The notes under the pieces were generated by a model. It had not been told where the DNA came from, made no database searches, and was given only the letters and a program-made list of their open reading frames with translations. A DNA stretch of 42,782 nt from Acidimicrobiaceae bacterium (GTDB lineage: Bacteria > Actinomycetota > Acidimicrobiia > Acidimicrobiales > RAAP-2): the NCBI GenBank assembly GCA_003160635.1, contig PMLV01000157.1, positions 1 to 42,782 on the forward strand. Reading direction: 5' to 3'. Within the stretch, counting starts at the first letter, position 1. Each line of letters starts with the position of its first letter. A program made the translations under genes and the position numbers. Positions 8,055 through 16,027 of the stretch are shown piece by piece.

Positions 8055-9152
8055 ATGGCAGGTGATCAACGGCTCGGCGCCATCGTCGTGGGCACGGGCA
8101 TCGGGGTCATGACTCATCTCCCGGCGTTGCGTGCTGCGGGATTCGACGTACGGGCTCTCGTTGGGCGGGATCCCGCAAAGACCAAGTCGCGGGCGACCCA
8201 GTTCGCCGTCCCACAGGCATGCACCTCGGTCACTGACGCGTTCGCAGTCACGGACGTTGACGTCGTCGTCGTTGCAACTCCTCCGTTTTCCCATTGCGAG
8301 ATCGTTCTCGAAGCGATCTCTGCGGGGAAGCACGTGCTGTGTGAGAAGCCTTTTGCTCGGCACTTAACAGAGGCTCGTGAGATGCTGCACGCTGCGGAGG
8401 TTGCCGGGATCGTCCATCTGCTCGGAACCGAGTTCCGCTTCTGGGGGCCGCAGGCCTGGTTCACCCGCCTTCTCCTTGAGGGCGTCGTCGGCGAACCGAG
8501 GTACTTCATCAGCCTCAGCCAGATGGGTGTTCTTGCCGATCCGAGTGCGCAAATGCCGGCGTGGTTCGAATCTGCGGAGCAGGGCGGAAGTTGGTTCACC
8601 GGGGCGGGCGCCCACACGATCGACCAAGTACGGACGTCACTCGGCGAGTTTGAACGAGTCTCAGCAAGCTTGCAGACCCTGAGTGGTCGCCCCGGAGCAA
8701 CGGCCGATGACCTCTTCACGGTGACCTTCAGACTCCGCAATGGTGTCGAAGGTCTGATGCACGGGGCGTCCTCGGTGACGGGACCCCCCGTGAGGGCGAG
8801 CAAGGTGGTGGGGAGCAAGGGTGTCGTGTGGATGGACGGGTTCGAGGTGTGGTCCGATGACGGATCGGGAGCGCGCCATTGGCCACTTCCTCATGATCTG
8901 TCGGGCCCAGCCCCGGTTCCTCCTCCGGCCGAGCTGCTCAAGACCGAATACGAGAAGCTCCATTCTCTGGGTATTGATCTCGAGCCGTACACGCGGATCT
9001 ACACGATCATGCGCGATCGCATTCTGGGTCGCGCCCTCGGCGATGGTCCGACTGCAGCGACGTTCGCCGACGGAGTCGCGTTACAGGCGGTCATTGACGC
9101 GGTCCGCCGCTCTGCGCGGGACCACTCCACCGTCGTCGTCGATGATCGTTGA
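8055..9152 (+). CDS. Gfo/Idh/MocA-family NAD(P)-dependent oxidoreductase
   Basis: A 365-residue two-domain oxidoreductase. The N-terminal Rossmann domain has VVGTGIGVMTHLPAL at 11-25, the strand VDVVVVATPP at 68-77, and the EKP signature at 97-99 (CEKPFA), whose lysine is catalytic in this family. The C-terminal alpha/beta domain contains EFRFWGPQAW, GGSWFTGAGAHTIDQ with a histidine near the active site, and a dimer-forming sheet. Members act on sugars, inositols, bile-pigment-type and other cyclic alcohols. Here the position behind a TauD dioxygenase suggests oxidation of a hydroxylated product, which is inference. ATG 8055 follows a modest AAAGAG box. It converges on the PhyH-like gene with 66 bases between stops. 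Confidence 0.9.
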   Translation: MAGDQRLGAIVVGTGIGVMTHLPALRAAGFDVRALVGRDPAKTKSRATQFAVPQACTSVTDAFAVTDVDVVVVATPPFSHCEIVLEAISAGKHVLCEKPFARHLTEAREMLHAAEVAGIVHLLGTEFRFWGPQAWFTRLLLEGVVGEPRYFISLSQMGVLADPSAQMPAWFESAEQGGSWFTGAGAHTIDQVRTSLGEFERVSASLQTLSGRPGATADDLFTVTFRLRNGVEGLMHGASSVTGPPVRASKVVGSKGVVWMDGFEVWSDDGSGARHWPLPHDLSGPAPVPPPAELLKTEYEKLHSLGIDLEPYTRIYTIMRDRILGRALGDGPTAATFADGVALQAVIDAVRRSARDHSTVVVDDR

Positions 9153-9218
9153 GCACGCACGCAGGTCTGGTTGCGCAAAGCCGACGACGCGTCCGTGCCT
9201 GACAGGTGAGTTCGTGTC

Positions 9219-10007
9219 TCAGAAGTTCAGATAGGACGTAGCCGGTCCATTGATTCCGCCCAGTGTCTGCCATTCTTCAAAGCCGGTGATCGCAGCGAGG
9301 TCAGGATGCTTCGCCAGGACATCTGGATTCAAGGACCGAGTCCAGTTCTCCTGTCCACGAAGAAACGGGAGGTAGTACGTGGCGAATACGGCACGCCTTT
9401 TTTGATCCTTCGTCCGGTTGAGCCCCGTCGCATGGTGAAGGCGTCCATCGACAATAGCCATAGACCCGGCCGGGCCGATCAGTTGTTCTGGAGCTGAGGG
9501 TGCGAGGTCGTGAGGCGGGAAGGTTCCGAGTGTGTGACTTTTCGGGACGATGAGCGTCGCGCCGTTCTCTTTCGTGAAGTCGTCGAGGAACCATGCGACG
9601 TTTGTCGCCAATCGGTAGGGCCAAGGCTCGAGCAGGAATCCCTGGTCCGTATGGAGCCGCCCGATCTCCCGATCTCCCCCGGGAGCCGTGATATTGGCCG
9701 AAAGGTTACTCAGCAGGACGTCCGGGCCCAGTTGGCCGTGGACGAACTCGAGGGCGAGAAGATGAGTTGCCAATTGGACGAATTCCTCGCCACGGTTCAG
9801 GAGTGCCCAGACCCGCTGGTTCGACAGGCTCGGTCCGTACCGGCTTGCCCGGCCGGATGCATCATCCTCAGCAGCAGCTCGGTCCAGGGCGACTCGAATG
9901 GAGGCGAGCTGGTCAGGATCGAGGACGTCGGGGACGATGCAGTACCCGTTCTCCTCGATCTCCAGCAGGAGGCCCTCAACCTCTGCGGCGTGCTCGACAT
10001 GGGTCAC
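9219..10007 (-). CDS. Phytanoyl-CoA dioxygenase (PhyH)-like protein
   Basis: A 262-residue Fe(II)/2-oxoglutarate oxygenase of the PhyH family. Iron ligands are H119-x-D121 in GRLHTDQGF and a histidine in RLHHATG (191-192). Nearby are ENGATLIVPKSHTLG, a strong PhyH signature, and an RR pair in DQKRRAVFATYY for co-substrate binding. The N-terminus ENGYCIVPDVLDPDQL is also typical. I chose GTG 10005-10007 because the family starts about ten residues before this segment and a GGGGGG ribosome binding stretch precedes it. An open frame continuing 78 codons upstream has no family similarity. Three SDR and oxygenase genes on this strand (9219-11842) may form one transcript. Substrate unknown; many bacterial PhyH proteins act on natural products rather than phytanoyl-CoA. 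Confidence 0.88.
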   Translation of the reverse strand: MTHVEHAAEVEGLLLEIEENGYCIVPDVLDPDQLASIRVALDRAAAEDDASGRASRYGPSLSNQRVWALLNRGEEFVQLATHLLALEFVHGQLGPDVLLSNLSANITAPGGDREIGRLHTDQGFLLEPWPYRLATNVAWFLDDFTKENGATLIVPKSHTLGTFPPHDLAPSAPEQLIGPAGSMAIVDGRLHHATGLNRTKDQKRRAVFATYYLPFLRGQENWTRSLNPDVLAKHPDLAAITGFEEWQTLGGINGPATSYLNF

Positions 10008-10165
10008 GGATGCACCCCCCTGAGTCAAGCGCCGATGATCAGGCGCTGTTCCTTCCGACCAGCCTAGGAGCGCCGTCGCCGGGGTGTCGAGTCGGTTCGA
10101 TGCGGGCCGTTGACTCGACCCCGGGGGAGTGTGGGCCGAATGCCACCCGCAGCTTGCAGGTGAGG

Positions 10166-10969
10166 TCAGAGGTCGGGAGCCGTCTGGACGATCTCGTCGA
10201 CGGGTCCACCGTTGATGTCCAGCAGCGCTCCGGTGACCCACGAGGCAGCCGGCGACGCGAGATAGACAGCTGCGAACGCGATGTCCTCTGGTGTCCCGAG
10301 ACGTCGTAACCGGGTGTGATCGATGATGATCTGACGCATCTCGGGCGAGCGGCGCTCGAAGGCCTCCCGCAACCCGGGCGTCTCGACGGCTGCGGGCACA
10401 AGGGCGTTGACGCGGATCTTCGGGCCCAGATCCGCTGCCATGAGTCTGGTCAGCTGAGCCAGCGCGCCCTTGGCCGTGTGGTGGGCGAGGTTGCCTCGCG
10501 TCGACCGGTACGCACCTACAGACGTCATGTTGATCACCGACGCGCCAGGGCGTTGGAGCATGTATGGCAGAGCCAGGCGGGCCAGCTCGAACGGCACTGC
10601 GACCATAAGATGAAATGCACGCTGGAGGTCCTCGACGCGGGTGTCGACGAACACCGGCGAGCCTCCTGCACCCGCGTTGTTGACGAGCACGTCGATGGCG
10701 CCGAACTCCCTGACGGTGCCCTCGATGATCGGGCCCAGTTGATCGAGGTCGAACAGATCAGCGGCGATGGGAAGAGCATGGCCCCCCGCCGAGTTGATCT
10801 CGGACGCCACCGCATCGACCTCGGAACCTGTTCTCGCCGTAACGGCGACGCTGGCGCCGAAGTCAGCGAAGACGCGAGCGATCGAGGCGCCGATGCCGCG
10901 GCCACCGCCTGTGACGAGGGCCACCTTTCCCTCGAGAGAGAACGGATTCCGTAATTCAAGATCACTCAT
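10166..10969 (-). CDS. SDR with histidine in place of the catalytic tyrosine
   Basis: A 267-residue SDR with a perfect nucleotide site (TGGGRGIG, 20-27), NNAG at 97-100 and the catalytic serine S150 in MTSVGAY. The usual YxxxK is HHTAK: H163 stands where tyrosine should be, and K167 is in place. The S-x12-residue-x3-K spacing is exact, so this is a true substitution, not misalignment. The C-terminus has the usual ASWVTGALLDINGG. ATG 10969 has GGAGGT nine bases upstream and is preferred over an in-frame GTG 18 bases earlier. The gene lies between the PhyH-like gene and another SDR on the same strand. It may be a non-catalytic binding protein, a changed catalyst, or early decay; the frame is otherwise intact. 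Confidence 0.9.
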   Translation of the reverse strand: MSDLELRNPFSLEGKVALVTGGGRGIGASIARVFADFGASVAVTARTGSEVDAVASEINSAGGHALPIAADLFDLDQLGPIIEGTVREFGAIDVLVNNAGAGGSPVFVDTRVEDLQRAFHLMVAVPFELARLALPYMLQRPGASVINMTSVGAYRSTRGNLAHHTAKGALAQLTRLMAADLGPKIRVNALVPAAVETPGLREAFERRSPEMRQIIIDHTRLRRLGTPEDIAFAAVYLASPAASWVTGALLDINGGPVDEIVQTAPDL

Positions 10970-11029
10970 GGTGGCGACTACCTCCACGCCTCGCTCGTTC
11001 GTGCCGCCGTCTTCTCGCTCGCCCCGGGC

Positions 11030-11842
11030 TTAAGAGCCTGCAGGAACCCGCAGCTTCCCGCCCCAGGTCGGCGGGAGGACACTGACCATGCCGCCGTCGG
11101 CGAGCACATCACTGCCCGTGAGCAAGGACGCGGCGTCGGAGGTCACGAAGGAGATGACATTGGCGATCTCCTCGGGCGTCCCGCGCCGACCAAGAGGACT
11201 GCTTCTGATGATGTCAGCCATCACGGGCTGATTCGCTTCGAGGGCACGGTTCATCGGCGTGTCATTGATGCCAGGTGACACAGACATGATTCGAGCGCCG
11301 AGCGCGCCCCACTCTGCGGCCTTATGGCGAACCAGCCGGTGCACACCGCGCTTCGACATCTGATAAGCGAGGCTGGAATCATCCACGTCGAAGAAGCCGC
11401 TGAGTTTGTCGAAGAAGTCAGGTGCCAAGGGATCCTCGAGCACAGCGAAGAGCTCCGCGTTCTCTGGTACCAGGTATCCGGACTGTGATGCCACGCCGAT
11501 GCCCACTGATCCCGGGCGCAGCAAGGGCTCGGCGGCACGAAAGACACGCGCCATGCCGATGAGGTTCACCTCGAAGATCTTCCGCCCTGGCGCCTGGCCT
11601 CCCGAGACGCCCGCTGTGACGACGACCGCAGCGAGGTCCTTGACCTTGGAGAACAGCTCGTCGATCTGCGACTGGTTGGTGACGTCGCATAGAAGGGTTT
11701 CCACGTCCCCCCCGAGTTCGGAGGCCACCTGTTGAACGCCTTCGAGGTTCCAGTCTGCAACGAGGAGCGGGCCTCGAGGTGCCAGCTGCCGCGCGACTGC
11801 GGCACCCATTCCCGAGGCAGCACCGATCACAACGTTCGTCAT
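11030..11842 (-). CDS. SDR of the 3-alpha-hydroxysteroid dehydrogenase-like group
   Basis: A 270-residue SDR beginning at the ATG 11840-11842, with a GGAG box 7 bases upstream; a TTG codon directly before it is unlikely to be the start. The nucleotide motif is GAASGMG at 7-13, followed by VTAG at 75-78 and VNLIG at 92-96. A serine in VASQSG precedes a long insertion before YQMSK at 160-164. The insertion and overall order match the gene at 2302 and the bacterial 3-alpha-hydroxysteroid dehydrogenase/carbonyl reductase group. It shares an upstream spacer of 271 bases with the divergent TauD gene at 12114. Oxidation of a cyclic secondary alcohol is the likely reaction type; the exact substrate is not readable. 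Confidence 0.9.
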   Translation of the reverse strand: MTNVVIGAASGMGAAVARQLAPRGPLLVADWNLEGVQQVASELGGDVETLLCDVTNQSQIDELFSKVKDLAAVVVTAGVSGGQAPGRKIFEVNLIGMARVFRAAEPLLRPGSVGIGVASQSGYLVPENAELFAVLEDPLAPDFFDKLSGFFDVDDSSLAYQMSKRGVHRLVRHKAAEWGALGARIMSVSPGINDTPMNRALEANQPVMADIIRSSPLGRRGTPEEIANVISFVTSDAASLLTGSDVLADGGMVSVLPPTWGGKLRVPAGS

Positions 11843-12113
11843 CAAATACTCCTTTTATGCCCACCGCTTGTTGACTACCGCGCAGCAGCGTCCCGAACGC
11901 CCTGCTGAGTAATGCGGTGCAGGATGGTACCATCGCCCGGCGCCCGGCGCACCTGGGTGTCTTTCCGACTCACCGGTCGGCGCCGTTGAGGATTCCCGGC
12001 TTGAGAAGTAGGGTGGGAAAGCAAGCACGCGGCGCACTTCGAAGGGCAGAGCATTCGTACGCAATTCAGATGCAGTCGAGTTTGAGGATAGGCCGATTAC
12101 ACAGAAGCTGCAC

Positions 12114-12962
12114 ATGCGTGACCTGAGTCCCGTCTTGGGCACAGAGGTCGAGGGCTTCGATCCACAATCCCAGGTCGACGATGAAACGTGGCACGTGTTG
12201 AGCCGCACGTTCGACGACCGTGGCGTTCTCGTTTTTCGAGGAATCGAGCTCGATGCTCCCATGCAGCACCGGATGGTGGAGCGGCTCCATGCGTCAGGCG
12301 CGTTGGCCGACTCCGAGAGAGCAGCCGCGGAAGGGTTCTCGTATGTCTCGAACACGGAGCCTGACGGGGGGTCACCGTACGGACGATTGCTGTTTCATTC
12401 CGACATGATGTGGTCCGACCTGGCGAACCAGGTCCCGTCCTTGTATGCGGTCCAGGCGGAGCAGCCCTCGACGCCGACAGTTTTCACGAGCACGACCTAT
12501 GCATGGGACACGTTGCCTGACGACCTGCGGACACGGGTCGAAGATCTGCATGCACGCCATGAGAGCGGTCAACAGGGGCGTGGCGACAGCGAATATGAGA
12601 ACGAGCTGATCCAGCCGCAGTGGGATCGCCTACGAGACACCGTCACGCCCATCGCGTACCCCCATCCGAGAACCGGGAAGACGATGCTCTATGTCTGCGA
12701 GCAGCAGACCCGCGAGGTCGTCGAATTGGCCAAGCGGGAGAGCAACGAGCTCCTCGACGCCCTCTTCGCGCATCTCTACAGGCCCGAGCTCCTGGTCGAG
12801 CACAAGTGGGAGACCGGTGACCTAGTGATATGGGACAACCAGGCCGTGCAGCACGGAAGGCCTTACGTGTTGGGCGACGGCCCAGCGCGCACTCTGAGAA
12901 AAATCCATGCGCCCGCAGATCTGGCGCAGCGCATCGGTGCTTTACCCGCCTACGCTAGGTGA
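12114..12962 (+). CDS. TauD/TfdA-family Fe(II)/2-oxoglutarate dioxygenase
   Basis: A 282-residue paralogue of the enzyme at 7129. Iron ligands are H95-x-D97 in LLFHSDMMW and H247 in AVQHGRPYV, with the 2-oxoglutarate arginine in GPARTLRK. RGVLVFRGIEL, PTVFTSTTYAWDTLP and HPRTGKTMLYVCEQQT align with the first copy. The N-terminus is a few residues shorter than the paralogue; an in-frame CTG at 12108 could add two residues, and no clear ribosome binding site is visible before either. Its TGA at 12960-12962 overlaps the GTG of the cupin gene, so the two are translationally coupled. Together with the P450 and SRPBCC genes it begins a plus-strand run to about 15.3 kb. Likely a hydroxylase of the same substrate class as its sister. 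Confidence 0.9.
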   Translation: MRDLSPVLGTEVEGFDPQSQVDDETWHVLSRTFDDRGVLVFRGIELDAPMQHRMVERLHASGALADSERAAAEGFSYVSNTEPDGGSPYGRLLFHSDMMWSDLANQVPSLYAVQAEQPSTPTVFTSTTYAWDTLPDDLRTRVEDLHARHESGQQGRGDSEYENELIQPQWDRLRDTVTPIAYPHPRTGKTMLYVCEQQTREVVELAKRESNELLDALFAHLYRPELLVEHKWETGDLVIWDNQAVQHGRPYVLGDGPARTLRKIHAPADLAQRIGALPAYAR

Positions 12963-13417
12963 CCATGCGAGTTCTCGAGGTCGGTGTCGATGGCGAAGGG
13001 CGTTCGTGTCTCTCCGAGGTACGTGACGTTTCTTCCACGGCGATCGAAGGTCTGCCCGGATCGGCGATGGCATCTCTCTTCACCACGACGGAATGCCCCC
13101 CACCTCCGTGTCCGCCTGGACTCGGAACGTTCACGGAGGGTCGCCTGGGACCCGGTCTGGTCTCGTGGTACATCGTGGAGCACGCACAAAGAAGCACCGC
13201 TCCCGACGAGCACACGGCGGCGACGGCGCTGCACTGGCGGAACGCCATCGATCTCGTTTTCATCTTGGAGGGAGGAGGCCAGATGATGCTGGGTGACGGG
13301 TCACATCCGGTCAGTGCCGGTGACTGCATCATCATGGCGGGAAGTGACCACGGATTGCGGCCCAACCCCGAGGGTTGCCGCTTGATGGCATTCGCCATCG
13401 GGACCCCACCCGCTTGA
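12959..13417 (+). CDS. Small cupin-fold protein
   Basis: A 152-residue protein whose C-terminal two thirds form a single cupin barrel. Motif one is visible as LHWRNAIDLVFILEGGGQMM and motif two as SAGDCIIMAGSDHGLRPNPEG. The usual metal-binding HxH of motif one is reduced (LHW... E), while a histidine is kept in motif two (DHG), so metal binding is uncertain. Proteins of this type serve as isomerases, decarboxylases, dioxygenases or ligand sensors. Translation starts at GTG 12959, overlapping the TauD stop, or at ATG 12965; coupling argues for a partner role with that dioxygenase. The first 40 residues have no recognisable motif. A cytochrome P450 follows after 172 bases. Confidence 0.82.
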   Translation: MTMRVLEVGVDGEGRSCLSEVRDVSSTAIEGLPGSAMASLFTTTECPPPPCPPGLGTFTEGRLGPGLVSWYIVEHAQRSTAPDEHTAATALHWRNAIDLVFILEGGGQMMLGDGSHPVSAGDCIIMAGSDHGLRPNPEGCRLMAFAIGTPPA

Positions 13418-13565
13418 GCAGGCCGAGTTCCCGAGGCGCCGGACCTCCGCTTCGCTGATCGTCCGGCGTTACGGATCAGTTTGCCGAAGGACTTAGTGAT
13501 ACCCTCTTGCGTCGAGATGGCGTTCGATCTGTACGTCGGAAGCGCTTTGGGGATCGCCACGCCGA

Positions 13566-13582
13566 CTCCTTACGCAAGGAGG
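13566..13582 (+). promoter_or_regulatory. Hairpin enclosing the ribosome binding site of the P450 gene
   Basis: CTCCTT at 13566-13571 and AAGGAG at 13576-13581 form a 6-base stem with an ACGC loop. The right arm contains most of the AGGAGG ribosome binding site (13577-13582) for the ATG at 13590. In RNA, the site would be partly sequestered. A chance match is possible, because any near-perfect ribosome binding site needs only six complementary bases nearby. Confidence 0.4.
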
Positions 13583-13589
13583 GGTGCGC

Positions 13590-14798
13590 ATGACGATCGC
13601 AACCAACCGTGAGGTCTACTACGACCCCTACGATGCCGCTATCTATGTGGATCCTTATCCGGTCTACGCTCGCCTGCGCGACGAGGCGCCGCTCTACTAC
13701 AACGAACGGTATGATTTCTATGCGGTGAGCAGGTTCGCCGAAACAGAGCGTGGCCTGGTCGACCGCGAGACATTCCTTTCGAGTCGGGGCAACATCCTCG
13801 AGATCACCAGGGCCGTGATCGAAGGACGCCACCAGATACCACCCGGCACCCTGATCCACGAGGACCCGCCGACCCATAGCATCCACCGTGCCCTGTTGTC
13901 ACGCTTGTTCACCCCGAAGCAGATGAGGCTGCTCGAGCCGCAGGTGCGCGACTTCTGTGTCCGTCTCCTCGATCGCTTCGTGGGGGCCGAGAAGTTCGAC
14001 TTCGTCCTCGATCTCGGCCTGCAGATCCCGATGATGGTCATCTCGATGCTGCTCGGCATCCCGGAGAACGACCAAGAGGCGATCCGTGATTACTTCGAGA
14101 GGTCGATGCGGAGCGAGCCGGGAAAGCCCTTGGATGTTGGCGCAGGTTTCTCGAGTGACATGTTCGCCGACTACATCGACTGGCGCTACGAACATCCAGC
14201 GGATGATGTGATGACGGTGCTGTTGAGCGCGGAATTCGAGGACGAGGGCGGGGTCGTTCGTCGATTGACCCGTGGCGAGGTGCTCACCTTCGTCATGGTG
14301 CTGGCCGGAGCCGGCAACGAGACGACGAACCGCCTCCTTGGTTGGACCGGCAAACTTCTCGGCGAGCACCCCGAACAGCGGAGAGCAGTCGTTGAGGATC
14401 GCTCGCTCATTCCTCGCGCGATTGAGGAGGTTTTGCGCTTCGAGCCGATCGCTCAGATCGTCGGAAGGTACGTCGCACACGATGTCACTCTCTACGGGGA
14501 GGCCCTTCCGGAAGGCAGTATCGTTCTCTTCTTGCCCGGGGCGGCGAACCGCGACGAGCGCGTCTTCCCCGACGCGGATCGATTCGACATACATCGAGAG
14601 ATGAAGCACCACTTGGGATTCGGATACGGCCCTCACTTCTGCCTTGGCGCGTCGTTGGCGCGCCTCGAAGCTCGTGTCGCAATTGAAGAAGTCCTCAACC
14701 GCTTCCCGGATTGGGAGGTCGATCATGACAACGAGGTCTTCCGCATGATTTCGATTCAGGGACGAGGGTGGGACTCGATGCCGGTGGTCCTCGGGTAG
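13590..14798 (+). CDS. Cytochrome P450
   Basis: A 402-residue soluble bacterial P450, with no membrane anchor. The N-terminal motif DPYPVYARLRDEAPLYYNE (21-39) is shared with all P450 copies in this window. The I-helix is AGAGNETT (239-246) with glutamate in the acid position. E280-VL-R283 is the ExxR pair, and the heme loop HLGFGYGPHFCLG puts the thiolate cysteine at 351. ATG 13590 has AGGAGG seven bases upstream; an in-frame GTG six bases earlier is too close to that box. It would need ferredoxin and reductase, neither encoded nearby. It follows the TauD-cupin pair and precedes an SRPBCC gene by 58 bases, suggesting consecutive steps. Hydroxylation of a hydrophobic scaffold is inferred. Confidence 0.95.
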   Translation: MTIATNREVYYDPYDAAIYVDPYPVYARLRDEAPLYYNERYDFYAVSRFAETERGLVDRETFLSSRGNILEITRAVIEGRHQIPPGTLIHEDPPTHSIHRALLSRLFTPKQMRLLEPQVRDFCVRLLDRFVGAEKFDFVLDLGLQIPMMVISMLLGIPENDQEAIRDYFERSMRSEPGKPLDVGAGFSSDMFADYIDWRYEHPADDVMTVLLSAEFEDEGGVVRRLTRGEVLTFVMVLAGAGNETTNRLLGWTGKLLGEHPEQRRAVVEDRSLIPRAIEEVLRFEPIAQIVGRYVAHDVTLYGEALPEGSIVLFLPGAANRDERVFPDADRFDIHREMKHHLGFGYGPHFCLGASLARLEARVAIEEVLNRFPDWEVDHDNEVFRMISIQGRGWDSMPVVLG

Positions 14799-14856
14799 CT
14801 GCACGAATCGGGTCCAAGTGACGACCGTGTCGTCGAACACTATGAGGTGGTGTCGT

Positions 14857-15309
14857 ATGGGCAAGGCACGAGCGGAAACGGTGATCGCAAGGCCGGCGGA
14901 TGTGATCTGGGAAAGAGTCTGTGATTTCGGGGACCTCAGCTGGTATCCCGGTGTCGAGTCGTGCACGCTCAGCGGCGACGACCGAATCGTCCGCAGGATC
15001 GGGATGAAGCTGGACATCGTCGAACGCCAACTCGATCACGATCACGAAGGCCGGACCTACGGTTACCGCCTGACCGATTTGAACGGTGAGAGTCAGCTCC
15101 GAAGGGGGGACGGCGAGGTCATCGACGTGGCGGAATTGGTCGGCCACGTCCGGGCGACACTGACGGTGATTCCAGCCGACGAGGCTACCTCGCGGGTGAC
15201 CTACGACGTCGAGGCCCCTGATCAGTTTCTCGATGGGATTCGACACGGTTACCAAGAGGCCGTCGATCACCTCAAAGGCCTGCTCGAGCACGACGGCGAG
15301 GGCTCCTGA
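14857..15309 (+). CDS. SRPBCC-fold (START/polyketide-cyclase-like) protein
   Basis: A 150-residue protein of the SRPBCC superfamily, which folds around a deep hydrophobic pocket. The N-terminus MGKARAETVIARPADVIWER with CDFGDLSWYPGVESC is the classical first strand, helix and cradle loop; the C-terminal helix is DGIRHGYQEAVDHLKGLLEH. A paralogue at 20459 shares the ETVI-x-KPADV and FGDxxWxPxxESC pattern. ATG 14857 is chosen over upstream in-frame ATGs because it begins the conserved strand and has GAGGTGG six bases ahead. Such proteins act as aromatase/cyclases, hydratases or carriers of apolar ligands. Placement after a P450 hints at handling its product, which is inference. The decayed TauD remnant follows immediately. 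Confidence 0.87.
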   Translation: MGKARAETVIARPADVIWERVCDFGDLSWYPGVESCTLSGDDRIVRRIGMKLDIVERQLDHDHEGRTYGYRLTDLNGESQLRRGDGEVIDVAELVGHVRATLTVIPADEATSRVTYDVEAPDQFLDGIRHGYQEAVDHLKGLLEHDGEGS

Positions 15310-15328
15310 GCCAGGGGATCACACCCCT

Positions 15329-15940
15329 CTGCCGACCTGCGATGTCTCGAACGACCGTCCGAACTCGGCCGCTCCATTCGGGCGCCTGCAGTTCCATTCC
15401 GACATGATGTGGTCGGATCGTCCGTGTGAAGTGATCTGCTCTACGGAGTGGATGTTGAAGAGCCAGCGACGCCGACGATGTTCACGAGTGCGGTGAGCGC
15501 ATGGGCGAGACTGCCAGGTCCGCTACGCGCACGCGTCGATGGCCGCAATGCCGTCCACACCGCGGGGCAATGTCGACGACGTTCTGATCTCAGAGGTCGA
15601 GCAACCTCCCTCGACGGTCATGCCGCTCTGCCTCGTCCACCCGAGAACCGGAGAGACGATCCTCAATGCCTGCGAGCAGATGACGCAGGAGATCGCGGGA
15701 CTTCCTCCCGATGAGAGCGAAGAGGTACTCGGCGAAGTGTTTGCCCACCTCTACGATCCCGAAAAATTGCTGAACCACGAGTGGCACAATCGTGATCTCG
15801 TCGTGTGGGACAACCTCGCCCTTCAGCATGCGAGGCCCAACGTCGCAGCCGACGGGCCGAGACGGACATTACGCAAAGTGGCCAGCTTCACCCCGGCCCT
15901 CTCCGAACAGGAGCGACCGGTCCACGGCACAGCCGTGTGA
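15329..15940 (+). pseudogene. TauD/TfdA dioxygenase pseudogene
   Basis: A dead third copy of the TauD family. Three frames are needed. About 15329-15440 gives SNDRPNSAAPFGRLQFHSDM with the HxD iron ligands. About 15440-15580 gives VDVEEPATPTMFTSAVSAWA and NAVHTAGQ. The final frame to 15940 gives HPRTGETILNACEQMTQEI and WDNLALQHARPNVAADGPRR, ending in TGA. The first 85 or so residues of the family are gone, and sequence corresponding to about a dozen residues is missing near the second shift. Residue choices (QFHSDMMW, GLPPDE, QHARPNV) are closest to the intact gene at 7129. It lies between the SRPBCC gene and the phosphotriesterase-like fusion gene. Product not expected to be functional. Confidence 0.9.
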
Positions 15941-16027
15941 GCGATTCGAGGGTTTGAAAGCGGGATCATTGGTAGGCTCTGTCCCGGACGGAGCGACGGA
16001 GACCGCTGAGAGGGAGAGGGTTCATCG

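Noticed and set aside
9219..10241. Extended start of the PhyH-like protein at 10241
   Set aside because: The extra 78 residues are Arg/Ser/Pro-rich without similarity, whereas GTG 10007 has a strong ribosome binding stretch and gives the family length.
13899..15017. Antisense open frame of about 370 codons opposite the P450 at 13590
   Set aside because: It mirrors third-position GC of a well-supported P450 and has no recognisable motif.
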